From JAFKKS01 sp039808325 (GTDB lineage Bacteria > Pseudomonadota > Alphaproteobacteria > Rhizobiales > Xanthobacteraceae): a DNA stretch of 64,000 nucleotides. Under the pieces are notes generated by a model, which was not told the DNA's origin, did not search any database, and saw only the letters and a program-made list of their open reading frames with translations. Positions 41,508-49,088 of the stretch are shown here, in pieces. The position numbers and the translations under genes were made by a program. Position 1 is the first letter of the stretch. Each line of letters starts with the position of its first letter. The stretch covers positions 18,016 through 82,015 of the forward strand of contig JBDHSU010000002.1 of assembly GCA_039808325.1 (NCBI GenBank), given 5' to 3'.

Positions 41508-42578
41508 TCAGTGGATCACCGCGATCTGCTGCGGATCGAACTCGACCCACACCGCATCGTCGACGGCGAACATATCGAGCGGCGGGCTCGAGACCTTGAG
41601 TTTCGCGCCCCCGCCGGCCGGCATGACGCCATAGGTCCAGAACTCGCCGAGATAGGCCCGGTCGACGACTTTCGCCGGGAATCCAGGCTTGGCGTGCGGC
41701 GCGCCCGGCTGCGCGCGCAACAGCCGCATGCCCTGCGGCCGCACCGAAAGCGTCACCGCGCCGGACAGGCCGTCGTGCTGCCGCAACGCCGCGCGCGGAA
41801 TCGAGAAGCCGTCGAACGCGATGTCGCCGCCGTTCGCCTTGCCCTCGATGAAGTTGGTGCGGCCGATGAACCCGGCGACGAACCGCGTCTTCGGCGCGGT
41901 GTAGAGCGCGTGCGGCGCGTCGATCTGCTCGATGCGTCCCCCGTTCATCACCGCGATCCGATCGGACGCGACCATGGCCTCGCTCTGATCGTGCGTGACG
42001 TAGACCGTCGTGATGCGGAACTCGTCGTGCAGCCGGCGGATCTCGAAGCGCATCTCCTCGCGAAGATTGGCATCGAGATTCGACAGCGGCTCGTCGAGAA
42101 GGAGGACGTCCGGCTGGATGACGAGCGCGCGCGCCAGCGCCACCCGCTGCTGCTGCCCGCCGCTCAATTCGGACGGATAGCGCGCGCCAAGATGCCCCAT
42201 CTGAACGATGTCGAGCATGCGGCGCGTGCGCTCCTCGAGCTCGGCGCGCGAGATCTTGCGCAGCTTGAGGCCGAACGCGACGTTTTCCGCCACCGTCATG
42301 TTCGGCCACACGGCGTAGCTCTGGAAGATCATCGACATGCCGCGTTTCTCGGGCGGTACCGAGCCCTGCGCGGAGGATATCTCGCGTCCGTCGATCTCGA
42401 TGACGCCCGCTGTCGGGTCCATGAAGCCCGCGATCATGCGCAATGTCGTCGTCTTGCCGCAGCCCGACGGGCCGAGCAGCGAGACGAACTCGCCGCTCGC
42501 CATCTCGAGATTGAAATCGCGGACCGCGGCGAAGTCGCCGAAGCTTTTCTCGATCCCGCGCAGCGTCAGCGCGCTCAT
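41508..42578 (-). CDS. ABC transporter ATP-binding protein (FbpC type)
   Basis: ATPase of the importer at 42575-45415. I place the start at ATG 42578 (MSALTLRGIEKSFGDFAAVR), which overlaps the permease stop as ATGA; the open frame beyond it is antisense to nothing useful and not protein-like. Walker A GPSGCGKTT, Q-loop IFQSYAVWPNMTV, signature LSGGQQQR, Walker B LLLDEPLSNLD and a TOBE region are present; 356 residues. Last gene of the ABC module, 94 bp from the TRAP receptor gene in the same direction. Confidence 0.93.
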   Translation of the reverse strand: MSALTLRGIEKSFGDFAAVRDFNLEMASGEFVSLLGPSGCGKTTTLRMIAGFMDPTAGVIEIDGREISSAQGSVPPEKRGMSMIFQSYAVWPNMTVAENVAFGLKLRKISRAELEERTRRMLDIVQMGHLGARYPSELSGGQQQRVALARALVIQPDVLLLDEPLSNLDANLREEMRFEIRRLHDEFRITTVYVTHDQSEAMVASDRIAVMNGGRIEQIDAPHALYTAPKTRFVAGFIGRTNFIEGKANGGDIAFDGFSIPRAALRQHDGLSGAVTLSVRPQGMRLLRAQPGAPHAKPGFPAKVVDRAYLGEFWTYGVMPAGGGAKLKVSSPPLDMFAVDDAVWVEFDPQQIAVIH

Positions 42579-44314
42579 GCCGTCCTCCGTAACATGAAGT
42601 CGCGGCCGATGATCCGGAAGCCGATCGCCGCGATCGCGATGGTGATGACGAGCAGGATCGTTCCCAGCGCCGCCAGCACCTCGAAGTTCCCCTCCTCCGA
42701 CAGGTCGAAAAGCATCACCGAGATCACGCGCGTCTGCGGCCCGACGAGGAAAATCGCCGAAGAAAGCTCGCGCGTCGCCGGAATGAAGACGAGGATCCAG
42801 GCGCCGGCCAGGCTTTTCTTTAGAAGCGGCGCCAGCACCTTGCGGATCGCCAACAGCCGCGAGCCGCCGAGGATGCGCACCGCGTCCTCCATTTCCGGAT
42901 TGATGCTGCGCATGCCCGCCGCGCTCGACGTATAGGCGATCGGCAGAAAGCGCGTCGCGAAGGCAAGAACGAGAATGGTGCCGGTGCCGTAGAGCGCGAG
43001 CGGCGGCGGCGCATAGGCCGCATAGAAGCCGATCGCCAGCACGATCCCCGGGATCACGAACGGCGCCATGCAGAGAAACGTCAGCGCCTGGCTCCACGGC
43101 ACCAGCTTGCGGCTGACAACGTAAGCGATGGCGAGCGAGAGGCCGATGGCGATGAACGCCGTCGCCCCGGAATAGACGAACGTGTTGATGATCGCCTGCT
43201 GCGCTTGCGACTGCTCGAACAGAAGATAGCGAAAGTTCCGCAGCGTGAGGTTCTCGAGCGAGAAGCCGCGCCCCCACGCCTTGGCGAACGCCGCCTGCAA
43301 CAGCACGGTCATCGGCAGCACGACGGAGAGCACACAAACAAAACAGGCGTAACCGAACACGACCCAGCGCCAAGGTCCAAGCCGCATCACGCGGCGCTCG
43401 CCCCCCTTGCCGGTGACCGACGCGTAGCCGCGCCGCCCGAGCACACGGCTTTGCAGATAGAACAACGCGACCGTGATGAGCAGAAGCGGCATCGCATAAG
43501 CGGCCGCCACCTCGACGCGCACGGGAAACTCGAAGAACTGCCAGAGCTGTGTCGAGACGACATGAAAACGCGCCGGCAAGGCCAGTAGCGCCGGCGCGCC
43601 GAACAGCGCGATCGCCTCCAGGAAGCTGATGATCAGGCCGCCCAGGATCGCGGGGAGAACGAGCGGCAGCGTCACCTTGAAGGTCGTGCGCCACTTGCCC
43701 GCGCCGAGAATATGCGCGGCGTCCTCCATTTCGGACGACACGAGGTCGAGCGCGGCATTCGTGAACACGAAGACGTAGGGAAACGACGTCACCGCGACGA
43801 CCAGGATCAACCCCGCCATCGAGTAGATGTTGAAGATGCCGTGGTCCGCGCCGGTCAGCCCGATCCAGACCTTGTTGAGCCAGCCGGAATTCGGCCCGGC
43901 GAGAAGGATCCAGCCGATGGCGCCGAGATAGGGCGGCGTGATGAAGGCGCCGAGGACAAGGACGCGGATCACCCCCTTGCACGGCATGTCGGTGCGCGAA
44001 ATCGCCCAGGCGATCGGCACGCCGAACAGGCCGGCGAGTGCTGCCACGCCGAGCCCCAGTTCGAGCGAATGCAGGAGCGCCTGGAGATGCCTGACGCGCC
44101 CGTATGCCTCCACGTAATTGTTCAATGTGAAGGCGCCTGTCTCAGCCGCCTGGAAGCTCGACACGATGAGGCGCACGAGCGGGCTGGCGACCAGGAAGAT
44201 CAACACGGCGATCAGGGTGAACCAGATCGCCATGCTGGGATCGAGCCGGCGGAGCCGGCGCGAAAACGCGCCGGACGCTGGCGATGCGGGGAGAGTGCGC
44301 GCGCTGTCAGCCAT
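42575..44314 (-). CDS. ABC transporter permease, fused two-domain (FbpB type)
   Basis: A 579-residue two-domain permease of 12 membrane helices. Docking loops are EDAAHILGAGKWRTTFKVTL in the first half and EDAVRILGGSRLLAIRKVLA in the second. It is of the same architecture as the permease at 23667, and the two neighbouring genes complete a receptor-permease-ATPase set. An Ala/Ser-rich N-terminus precedes the first helix. The gap to the receptor gene is 24 bp. Confidence 0.93.
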   Translation of the reverse strand: MADSARTLPASPASGAFSRRLRRLDPSMAIWFTLIAVLIFLVASPLVRLIVSSFQAAETGAFTLNNYVEAYGRVRHLQALLHSLELGLGVAALAGLFGVPIAWAISRTDMPCKGVIRVLVLGAFITPPYLGAIGWILLAGPNSGWLNKVWIGLTGADHGIFNIYSMAGLILVVAVTSFPYVFVFTNAALDLVSSEMEDAAHILGAGKWRTTFKVTLPLVLPAILGGLIISFLEAIALFGAPALLALPARFHVVSTQLWQFFEFPVRVEVAAAYAMPLLLITVALFYLQSRVLGRRGYASVTGKGGERRVMRLGPWRWVVFGYACFVCVLSVVLPMTVLLQAAFAKAWGRGFSLENLTLRNFRYLLFEQSQAQQAIINTFVYSGATAFIAIGLSLAIAYVVSRKLVPWSQALTFLCMAPFVIPGIVLAIGFYAAYAPPPLALYGTGTILVLAFATRFLPIAYTSSAAGMRSINPEMEDAVRILGGSRLLAIRKVLAPLLKKSLAGAWILVFIPATRELSSAIFLVGPQTRVISVMLFDLSEEGNFEVLAALGTILLVITIAIAAIGFRIIGRDFMLRRTA

Positions 44315-44338
44315 CGGCGTTCGGTCTGCGGAGGCAGA

Positions 44339-45415
44339 TCAAACGCCGAAGGTGTCGCGCCACTGCTTGATCAGCTCGGGGATGCCCTTGGTGATCTCTT
44401 CGACGGTCGGATGGATCGTCTTCACATCCTTCGCGGACTTCGAGCCCGGCAGCGCCGAGACTTCGGGCCGCATCGCCTCGTTGAAGTGCTTGACCCAAAC
44501 CGTCGAGGCCTCGACCGTCAGCAGATATTCCATGAACAGGCGCGCCGCGTTCGGATGCTTCACGCCCTTCATGATCCCCGACGGCGCGATGATCAACACC
44601 GTTCCGTCGGTCGGATACATCATCGCCAGCGGATTACCCTTCTGCACGCTGTTCATCAGCGTCCCCGCGGGGCCCGAGCCCGCGACGATACGCTCGCCGG
44701 CGTTGAGCATCGTCACCGTGTCGTTGATGGAGCGGCCGACCTGCGGATTGTTCTTGGCGAGCTTCTCGAAGAACTCCCAGCCGTAGAGCTTCTTCAGCGA
44801 CACCGCCCAGGTGCCGACATAGCCGCTGAACCCGGGATGGCCGAGCGCGATCTTGTCCTTCCATTTCGGATCGAGCAGATCGGGCCAGTTTTTCGGCGCG
44901 TCGGCTTCCTTCAGCTTCGAGGTGTTGTAGCCGATGCCGATCAACCCGGCGGAGGTGACATGATAGAAGCCGTCCGGGTCGTAGTTCTTGTAGACGTCGA
45001 GCACCTTGCTCGCGTTGTCCGGCACGTACTTCTCGAGCAGGTTCTTTTCCTTCAGATAGACATAGTGCCCGATATCGGTCGAGGAGAGCACGTCGACCTG
45101 CATGGCGCTCGCCTTGATCTCCTGCGAGACCCGCTGGAAGGCGACCTGCGCCGTCGTGCGCACCACCTGCACCTTGATGCCGGGAAACAGCGATTCGAAG
45201 TCGCGGCCGAGCGCCTGCGCCGTCAGGTCGTCGGAGTGGGCGGTGTACCAGGTGAGTTCGCCCTCCTTCTTCGCCGCCTCGTAAAGCTCCTTCTCATGTG
45301 CCGTCAGGTCGCGGGCAAGCGCCGACCGGCCCCCTTGCCCGATTCCCCATCCGAGCGCCAGAAGCGCGGACCCAGCCTTCAAGAGCGTTCGCCGTGACGT
45401 ATTCATATCGGCCAT
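44339..45415 (-). CDS. ABC extracellular solute-binding protein, Tat-type signal (FbpA-like)
   Basis: Receptor for the ABC importer at 41508-44314. I start at ATG 45415, preceded by GGGGAGAGGAAA; an in-frame ATG three codons later is also possible. The signal NTSRRTLLKAGSALLALGWG is twin-arginine-like. Mature sequence EKELYEAAKKEGELTWYTAH begins the type 2 fold; YYKNYDPDGFYHVTSAGLIG-like sequence near the middle contains the tyrosine-rich hinge common in Fe3+/organic-acid receptors. 358 residues. First gene of the long leftward series ABC-TRAP-pxpABC. Confidence 0.9.
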   Translation of the reverse strand: MADMNTSRRTLLKAGSALLALGWGIGQGGRSALARDLTAHEKELYEAAKKEGELTWYTAHSDDLTAQALGRDFESLFPGIKVQVVRTTAQVAFQRVSQEIKASAMQVDVLSSTDIGHYVYLKEKNLLEKYVPDNASKVLDVYKNYDPDGFYHVTSAGLIGIGYNTSKLKEADAPKNWPDLLDPKWKDKIALGHPGFSGYVGTWAVSLKKLYGWEFFEKLAKNNPQVGRSINDTVTMLNAGERIVAGSGPAGTLMNSVQKGNPLAMMYPTDGTVLIIAPSGIMKGVKHPNAARLFMEYLLTVEASTVWVKHFNEAMRPEVSALPGSKSAKDVKTIHPTVEEITKGIPELIKQWRDTFGV

Positions 45416-45813
45416 TTTCCTCTCCCCGCGGGCGGTAACCGCCTCGCTTTTCTTGATTTTCGCCGCTCTCCCGCCCATCGCGGTCGGCGCCTCGTGGTTC
45501 GATTCCAATATTCGCATCCCGTTTCGGCAAAGCTCTCCGCAATGTGGAATCAAAGAACCGTTAGCAAATACAAGCCGCTAGTGGAGCCAGGGATTTGACG
45601 TTCGCCTCCCGAGGTTGCGGCAAAGCGGCAGCGAACGTCAAATCTGCTCCGCCAGTGTGCCGCGTCAACGCCGGAACATCCAGGGGGTAGACCGAGAAAA
45701 GGAAAGGCCTTATATCAGCGCGACTTAACGCCTTTCGCGCGCTTCAAGCGGCGAAAGCGCCCGCGTGCGGGCATCGCGGTCGTCGGCCTCATGGTCGTCG
45801 GCACCGCGGTCGT
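45416..45813. other. Intergenic region between the ABC operon and tRNA-Gln
   Basis: About 400 bp without a convincing gene. It must hold the promoter of the leftward ABC operon and that of the rightward tRNA, but I cannot fix either. The middle holds a palindromic repeat (45580-45656). The final ~80 bp before the tRNA are GC-rich with repeated GTCGTCGG/GCGGTCGT words and no clear reading frame. Confidence 0.6.
45580..45656. repeat. Long imperfect palindrome (dispersed-repeat type)
   Basis: GATTTGACGTTCGC at 45592-45605 is exactly complementary to GCGAACGTCAAATC at 45631-45644. The outer arms CTAGTGGAGC and GCTCCGCCAG continue the pairing with G-T tolerance, and the 25-base centre contains the smaller pair TTGC/GCAA. 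Similar TGGAGC-TTTGACGTTCGC elements are scattered in Rhizobiales intergenic regions from memory; copy number here cannot be checked. Confidence 0.7.
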
Positions 45814-45887
45814 TGGGGAATAGTTCAATGGTAGAACTGCGGACTCTGACTCCGTCAATCTAGGTTCGAATCCTAGTTCCCCAGCCA
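45814..45887 (+). tRNA. tRNA-Gln (anticodon CUG)
   Basis: A full cloverleaf folds: acceptor TGGGGAA with TTCCCCA, anticodon stem GCGGA/TCCGT around the loop CTCTGAC (anticodon CTG), T-arm CTAGG TTCGAAT CCTAG with the invariant TTCGAAT, discriminator G and an encoded CCA at 45885-45887. It reads CAG glutamine codons. The gene is followed almost at once by a truncated paaC remnant. Confidence 0.95.
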
Positions 45888-45910
45888 CACTCCGAAGCGG
45901 CGCCGCTTCA

Positions 45911-46405
45911 TTGACCCGGCCTGCCCGCTCCTTCCTACATAACGTGGCAAGCGAGAACGACGACCACGCACGCGCTCTTCACCTACACCCTCAGCTCCAC
46001 GCGGCCTTCGCCGAGCCCTATTTCGCCACCGCGCTCTCGCGCTCCAGGGATACGACACTCGCCGCCAAGGCGGTGAAGGAGATGGCGTATCATGTGCGCC
46101 ACGCGGCGGAGTGGACCATCCGTCTCGGCGACGGAACCGAGGAGAGCCGCCGGCGGGCGCAAGTCGCAATCGACGATCTCTGGCCGTTCACCGGCGAACC
46201 GTTCGAGACCGACGAGGCCGAACGCGGGCTGATCGCGGACGTCATTACGGTGGACCCGGCGCCGCTTCGCGCGGTATGGAGCCGCATGCTCGATCCGATC
46301 ATCGCGGAAGCGACGCTGACGCGGCCGGTTGACGGCTGGATGCAGGCCGGCGGCCGCGCCGGCCGGCATTCCGAACATCTCGGCCGCCTTCTGGCCGACC
46401 TTTAA
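45911..46405 (+). pseudogene. paaC: 3' fragment of phenylacetyl-CoA epoxidase subunit gene paaC
   Basis: Only the C-terminal half of PaaC is readable: AKAVKEMAYHVRHAAEWTIR, LGDGTEESRRRAQVAIDDLW and GGRAGRHSEHLGRLLADL match the family, which is normally ~250-270 residues. The first ~40 residues of this open frame are unlike PaaC, there is only a TTG start, and the frame begins 23 bp after the tRNA. The iron-ligand helices of the catalytic partner are elsewhere (PaaA), and no other paa subunit gene is in the window. It is therefore a decayed remnant, not a working subunit. Confidence 0.8.
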
Positions 46406-46434
46406 TTCCTGCGACGCGCCTATCCGGGAGCCAC

Positions 46435-46875
46435 ATGGTGACCACCACGACACGCCCCAACCTTGCGCCGGCCTTCAGGCGCGGCGAGACGCAGGAGGCG
46501 CTGCGCGAACGCGCCTGGGCGGTCGCCGCGCGGGTCACCGATCCGGAAATTCCGGTGCTCACCATCCTCGACCTCGGCGTGCTGCGCGACATCAAGATCG
46601 GCGACGGCACCGTCGAGGTGTTCATCACGCCGACCTATTCGGGCTGCCCGGCGATGCAGGTCATCGCGCTCAACATCGAATCGTCGCTCGAGGAGGCGGG
46701 CTTTGGCCTCGCGCGCATCACCTCCGTGCTTGCGCCGGCCTGGACCACGGACTGGATCAGCCCAGAAGGCAAGGCCAAGCTCAAGCGCTACGGCATCGCG
46801 CCGCCGACCAATGCCGGCCCGCGGGTCGCGCGCTTCGGCGAGGAGAGCATCTCTTCGGCGCGGTGGAAACCGTGA
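46435..46875 (+). pseudogene. paaD: Truncated paaD (MIP18/DUF59 family)
   Basis: Residues ~1-125 match PaaD: ARVTDPEIPVLTILDLGVLR, ITPTYSGCPAMQVIALNIES and PAWTTDWISPEGKAKLKRYG, ending IAPP. Intact PaaD then has a C-terminal zinc-binding CxxC...CxxC region; here the protein ends after ~22 unrelated residues without those cysteines. The 3' part runs directly into another gene's tail in a different frame (46851). PaaD helps mature the phenylacetyl-CoA epoxidase; without the zinc region and the rest of the operon, function is doubtful. Confidence 0.8.
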
Positions 46876-47042
46876 CCGACAAGCTGTTCGCATTGCATCG
46901 CATGGGTGTCGGACACGTCATGACGCTGCAGAACTTCGGGCTGATGCCGCAGCCGCTGGCGCTGGCATCGATGACGCGGCTCATGCGCGACGTGTTGCCC
47001 CGGTTGCGCGAGCGCGTGGCGCGTGACAAGTCATTGGCTTGA
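46851..47042 (+). pseudogene. 3' end of a luciferase-like (LLM class) flavin monooxygenase gene
   Basis: A 63-residue tail reading LFGAVETVTDKLFALHRMGV, GHVMTLQNFGLMPQPLALAS and MTRLMRDVLPRLRERV matches the C-terminus of LLM-class flavin-dependent monooxygenases, whose full length is ~330-370 residues. It has no start of its own and is in a different frame from the truncated paaD it overlaps by 25 bp. The junction near 46850 looks like a deletion endpoint that fused two unrelated genes. Confidence 0.7.
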
Positions 47043-47131
47043 ATCCCCGCGCCTCGCAACAGGCGCCCTCCACCGTCACCGGCCCACCGCAACGATTGCG
47101 CTCCGTCCGCATCATCACAAAGGTTCATGTC

Positions 47132-47716
47132 GTGGTCGACAAACGCCCCAAGCCGCGTCTCACGCCCCCCGCGCTCGACAAGCTGACCAAAGCGCAAAAG
47201 GAATTGCGCGATGCCATCGCGGCAGGACCACGCTCGACCTTCATGATGCGCGGGCCGTTCGCGATCTGGATGGAGGCACCGGCATTCGGCATGCTCGCGC
47301 AAAAGCTCGGCGGCCATGTGCGGTACAAGACCGCGATCCCGCCGCGGCTCTCCGAGTTCGCCATCCTTTGCACGGCGCGCATTTGGCGTGCCCAGTTCGA
47401 ATGGGAGGCGCACGCGCCGATCGCGGAAAAGGCAGGCGTCAAACCCGCCACGGTCCGCGCCCTGCGGGCCGGCCGCAAGCCCGCGGACGCCCCGGCCGAC
47501 GAGCGCGCCATCTACGATTTTGTCCAGCAGCTCTACCGCAAGCGCCGCGTCAGCGACGGCCTCTACAAGCGGGTCCACAAGCTGTTCGGGGACAGCGGCA
47601 TGGTCGAATTTGTGGGGATTTTAGGCTATTATTCCATGATTTCGATGACGCTGAACGTCTTCCGCGCCGCGACCGATCCCAACGAGCCGGCCCCCTTCCG
47701 CGAACCGGCCGTTTAA
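47132..47716 (+). CDS. Carboxymuconolactone decarboxylase / AhpD-fold family protein
   Basis: A ~194-residue protein of the AhpD-like fold: FAIWMEAPAFGMLAQKLGGH, KTAIPPRLSEFAILCTARIW and QFEWEAHAPIAEKAGVKP match the carboxymuconolactone decarboxylase-like family. The usual CxxC redox pair is absent; a single Cys is followed by TARIWRAQFEW, as in non-peroxidatic members found in catabolic clusters. The start is uncertain: I choose GTG 47132; TTG 47039 adds 31 unconserved residues. It looks intact, unlike the three remnants before it. Confidence 0.8.
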   Translation: MVDKRPKPRLTPPALDKLTKAQKELRDAIAAGPRSTFMMRGPFAIWMEAPAFGMLAQKLGGHVRYKTAIPPRLSEFAILCTARIWRAQFEWEAHAPIAEKAGVKPATVRALRAGRKPADAPADERAIYDFVQQLYRKRRVSDGLYKRVHKLFGDSGMVEFVGILGYYSMISMTLNVFRAATDPNEPAPFREPAV

Positions 47717-47757
47717 AATCGCCTCCCGCATCCTATCTCTGCTAAGATAGGTGCCCG

Positions 47758-48129
47758 ATGGTGCTTGACCGCCGATATCCATGGCAACCTCCCGACGCGC
47801 CGGAGGACGGACCTCACGCCGGCGCGTCCGCGAAGATCCTCGCCTTTCGGCCAAAGGCGCATGCTACGCAGCCTTGGCCCCGAAACCCTTCCGCGCTTCG
47901 GCCGGCGTCACCCGTCAAGACTCTGCACCAATACGAAAGCGGTAGCGAGGAGGACGACTACACGCATCGCATGCTGGTCAATGCGGCCGCGTTCGTCGCC
48001 TGCGTCGGCTTGGTCACGGTGGGACTTTGGCTGGCGATCAAGCTCGCCGACTTCCGTCGGGACCAAGACTGCGTTCTGGCCGGGCGGTTGAACTGCGGGC
48101 AAATCTCGGTCGTCAAGAATTTGCATTGA
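47758..48129 (+). CDS. Small single-span membrane protein of unknown function
   Basis: A 123-residue protein with a Pro/Ala/His-rich N-terminal ~70 residues and one hydrophobic segment (NAAAFVACVGLVTVGLWLAI) around 75-94. The C-terminal tail RRDQDCVLAGRLNCGQISVV carries two cysteines, probably periplasmic. I recognise no domain, but this tail is common in small Rhizobiales membrane proteins from memory. A 7-bp hairpin (CCTATCT...AGATAGG, 47732-47751) sits just before the ATG. Confidence 0.65.
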   Translation: MVLDRRYPWQPPDAPEDGPHAGASAKILAFRPKAHATQPWPRNPSALRPASPVKTLHQYESGSEEDDYTHRMLVNAAAFVACVGLVTVGLWLAIKLADFRRDQDCVLAGRLNCGQISVVKNLH

Positions 48130-48160
48130 CGGCATCGGCGCACGCAGCGGTCCGGCCGAC

Positions 48161-48192
48161 AAAAAACCCTCGCCGCTTGGCGAGGGTTTTTT
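48161..48192. terminator. Bidirectional intrinsic terminator
   Basis: Stem CCCTCGCC (48167-48174) and GGCGAGGG (48179-48186) with loop GCTT, flanked by six A on the left and six T on the right. It ends both the rightward gene at 47758-48129 and the leftward rlpA gene that stops at 48219. Confidence 0.92.
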
Positions 48193-48218
48193 CTTTTTCG
48201 CGGATCGTTGGTCGCCGC

Positions 48219-48848
48219 TTAGCGGAGGACCGACAGCGACACCAGAGTCAGGCCGGAGAATCCGATGGCGCGCGCGGCCGCCGGCGTGAGATCGATGACG
48301 CGACCGCGGACAAACGGACCGCGGTCATTGATGCGCACCACGACCGAGCGCCCGTTCCTGCGGTTCGTGACCGCAACCCGCGTGCCGAACGGAAGTGTCT
48401 TATGCGCCGCAGTCAGGCCGTGAACGTTGGAACGCTCACCATTCGCCGTGCGCCCGCTGCCGACGCCATAGATCGACGCGATACCGGAGAAATCCGTCGC
48501 GCGTCCGGCCCGATGCGAAGCGGCGACCGCCCGGTAGTGGCCACGATGAGCGCGGCGCATATGGTGCCGGGAACGGTGCTTATGCCGATAGGCATAACGC
48601 GAGACGCGGTGTGCGCGCGACCAATGATGCCGATGCGCGGCGCGGCGATGGGCGCGCGCCGTGCGGCGGTGGCTTCTCGCGTAACGATGGCTGCGCGCCC
48701 ACTTCTTCTTGTAGACGTGAGTGGCCGCCTTGTGCGCATGAGCCCCGCGATGATGCGACCTGCTGCCCGCATAACTCGGCATGGCCGCGAACGAAAGAAT
48801 CAGACAAACAACAAATGCAGCTAATCCGCCGCGTTTCGTAACCGTCAC
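48219..48848 (-). CDS. rlpA: RlpA-family protein with His/Arg-rich linker
   Basis: Secreted protein of 209 residues. Signal peptide GGLAAFVVCLILSFAAMPSY ends near YAGS. Residues ~30-115 are extremely rich in His, Arg, Ala and Tyr, then comes a double-psi beta-barrel: GIASIYGVGSGRTANGERSN, THKTLPFGTRVAVTNRRNGR-like, VVVRINDRGPFVRGRVIDL. The Asp of NDRGPF is the catalytic residue of RlpA lytic transglycosylases and is present. No SPOR domain is present and there is no lipobox Cys. It may remodel peptidoglycan; the basic linker could bind wall polymers, nucleic acid or metal. Confidence 0.9.
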   Translation of the reverse strand: MTVTKRGGLAAFVVCLILSFAAMPSYAGSRSHHRGAHAHKAATHVYKKKWARSHRYARSHRRTARAHRRAAHRHHWSRAHRVSRYAYRHKHRSRHHMRRAHRGHYRAVAASHRAGRATDFSGIASIYGVGSGRTANGERSNVHGLTAAHKTLPFGTRVAVTNRRNGRSVVVRINDRGPFVRGRVIDLTPAAARAIGFSGLTLVSLSVLR

Positions 48849-49088
48849 TACGTGTTCTCCTCGGTTTCCCCCTGAGCGCGATTGAAAAGCGCGCCTTTCA
48901 GCCCCAAACGGGCCGCCTTCTGTTCAGGCAATGAGGCGAGAACTGGGCTCCCGGGCGGCAGGAATAGTGAACATGCCGCCGATGCAGGGAAAACAGGCCC
49001 ATTGTTTCAGGGATACACGTTATGTGATGAGGAATCCGCTGATTCTCAGCGGGTTTGGGGAACTTCTTCGCCGGCTGCGTCAGAGCGC

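Noticed and set aside
41508..43982. Long leftward frame suggesting an 824-residue ATPase
   Set aside because: Only the part from 42578 is an ABC ATPase; the N-terminal extension is in another frame of the permease gene.
45814..47042. Integrative element at tRNA-Gln
   Set aside because: No integrase gene and no duplicated tRNA end were found, so a current mobile element is not supported; only decay is visible.
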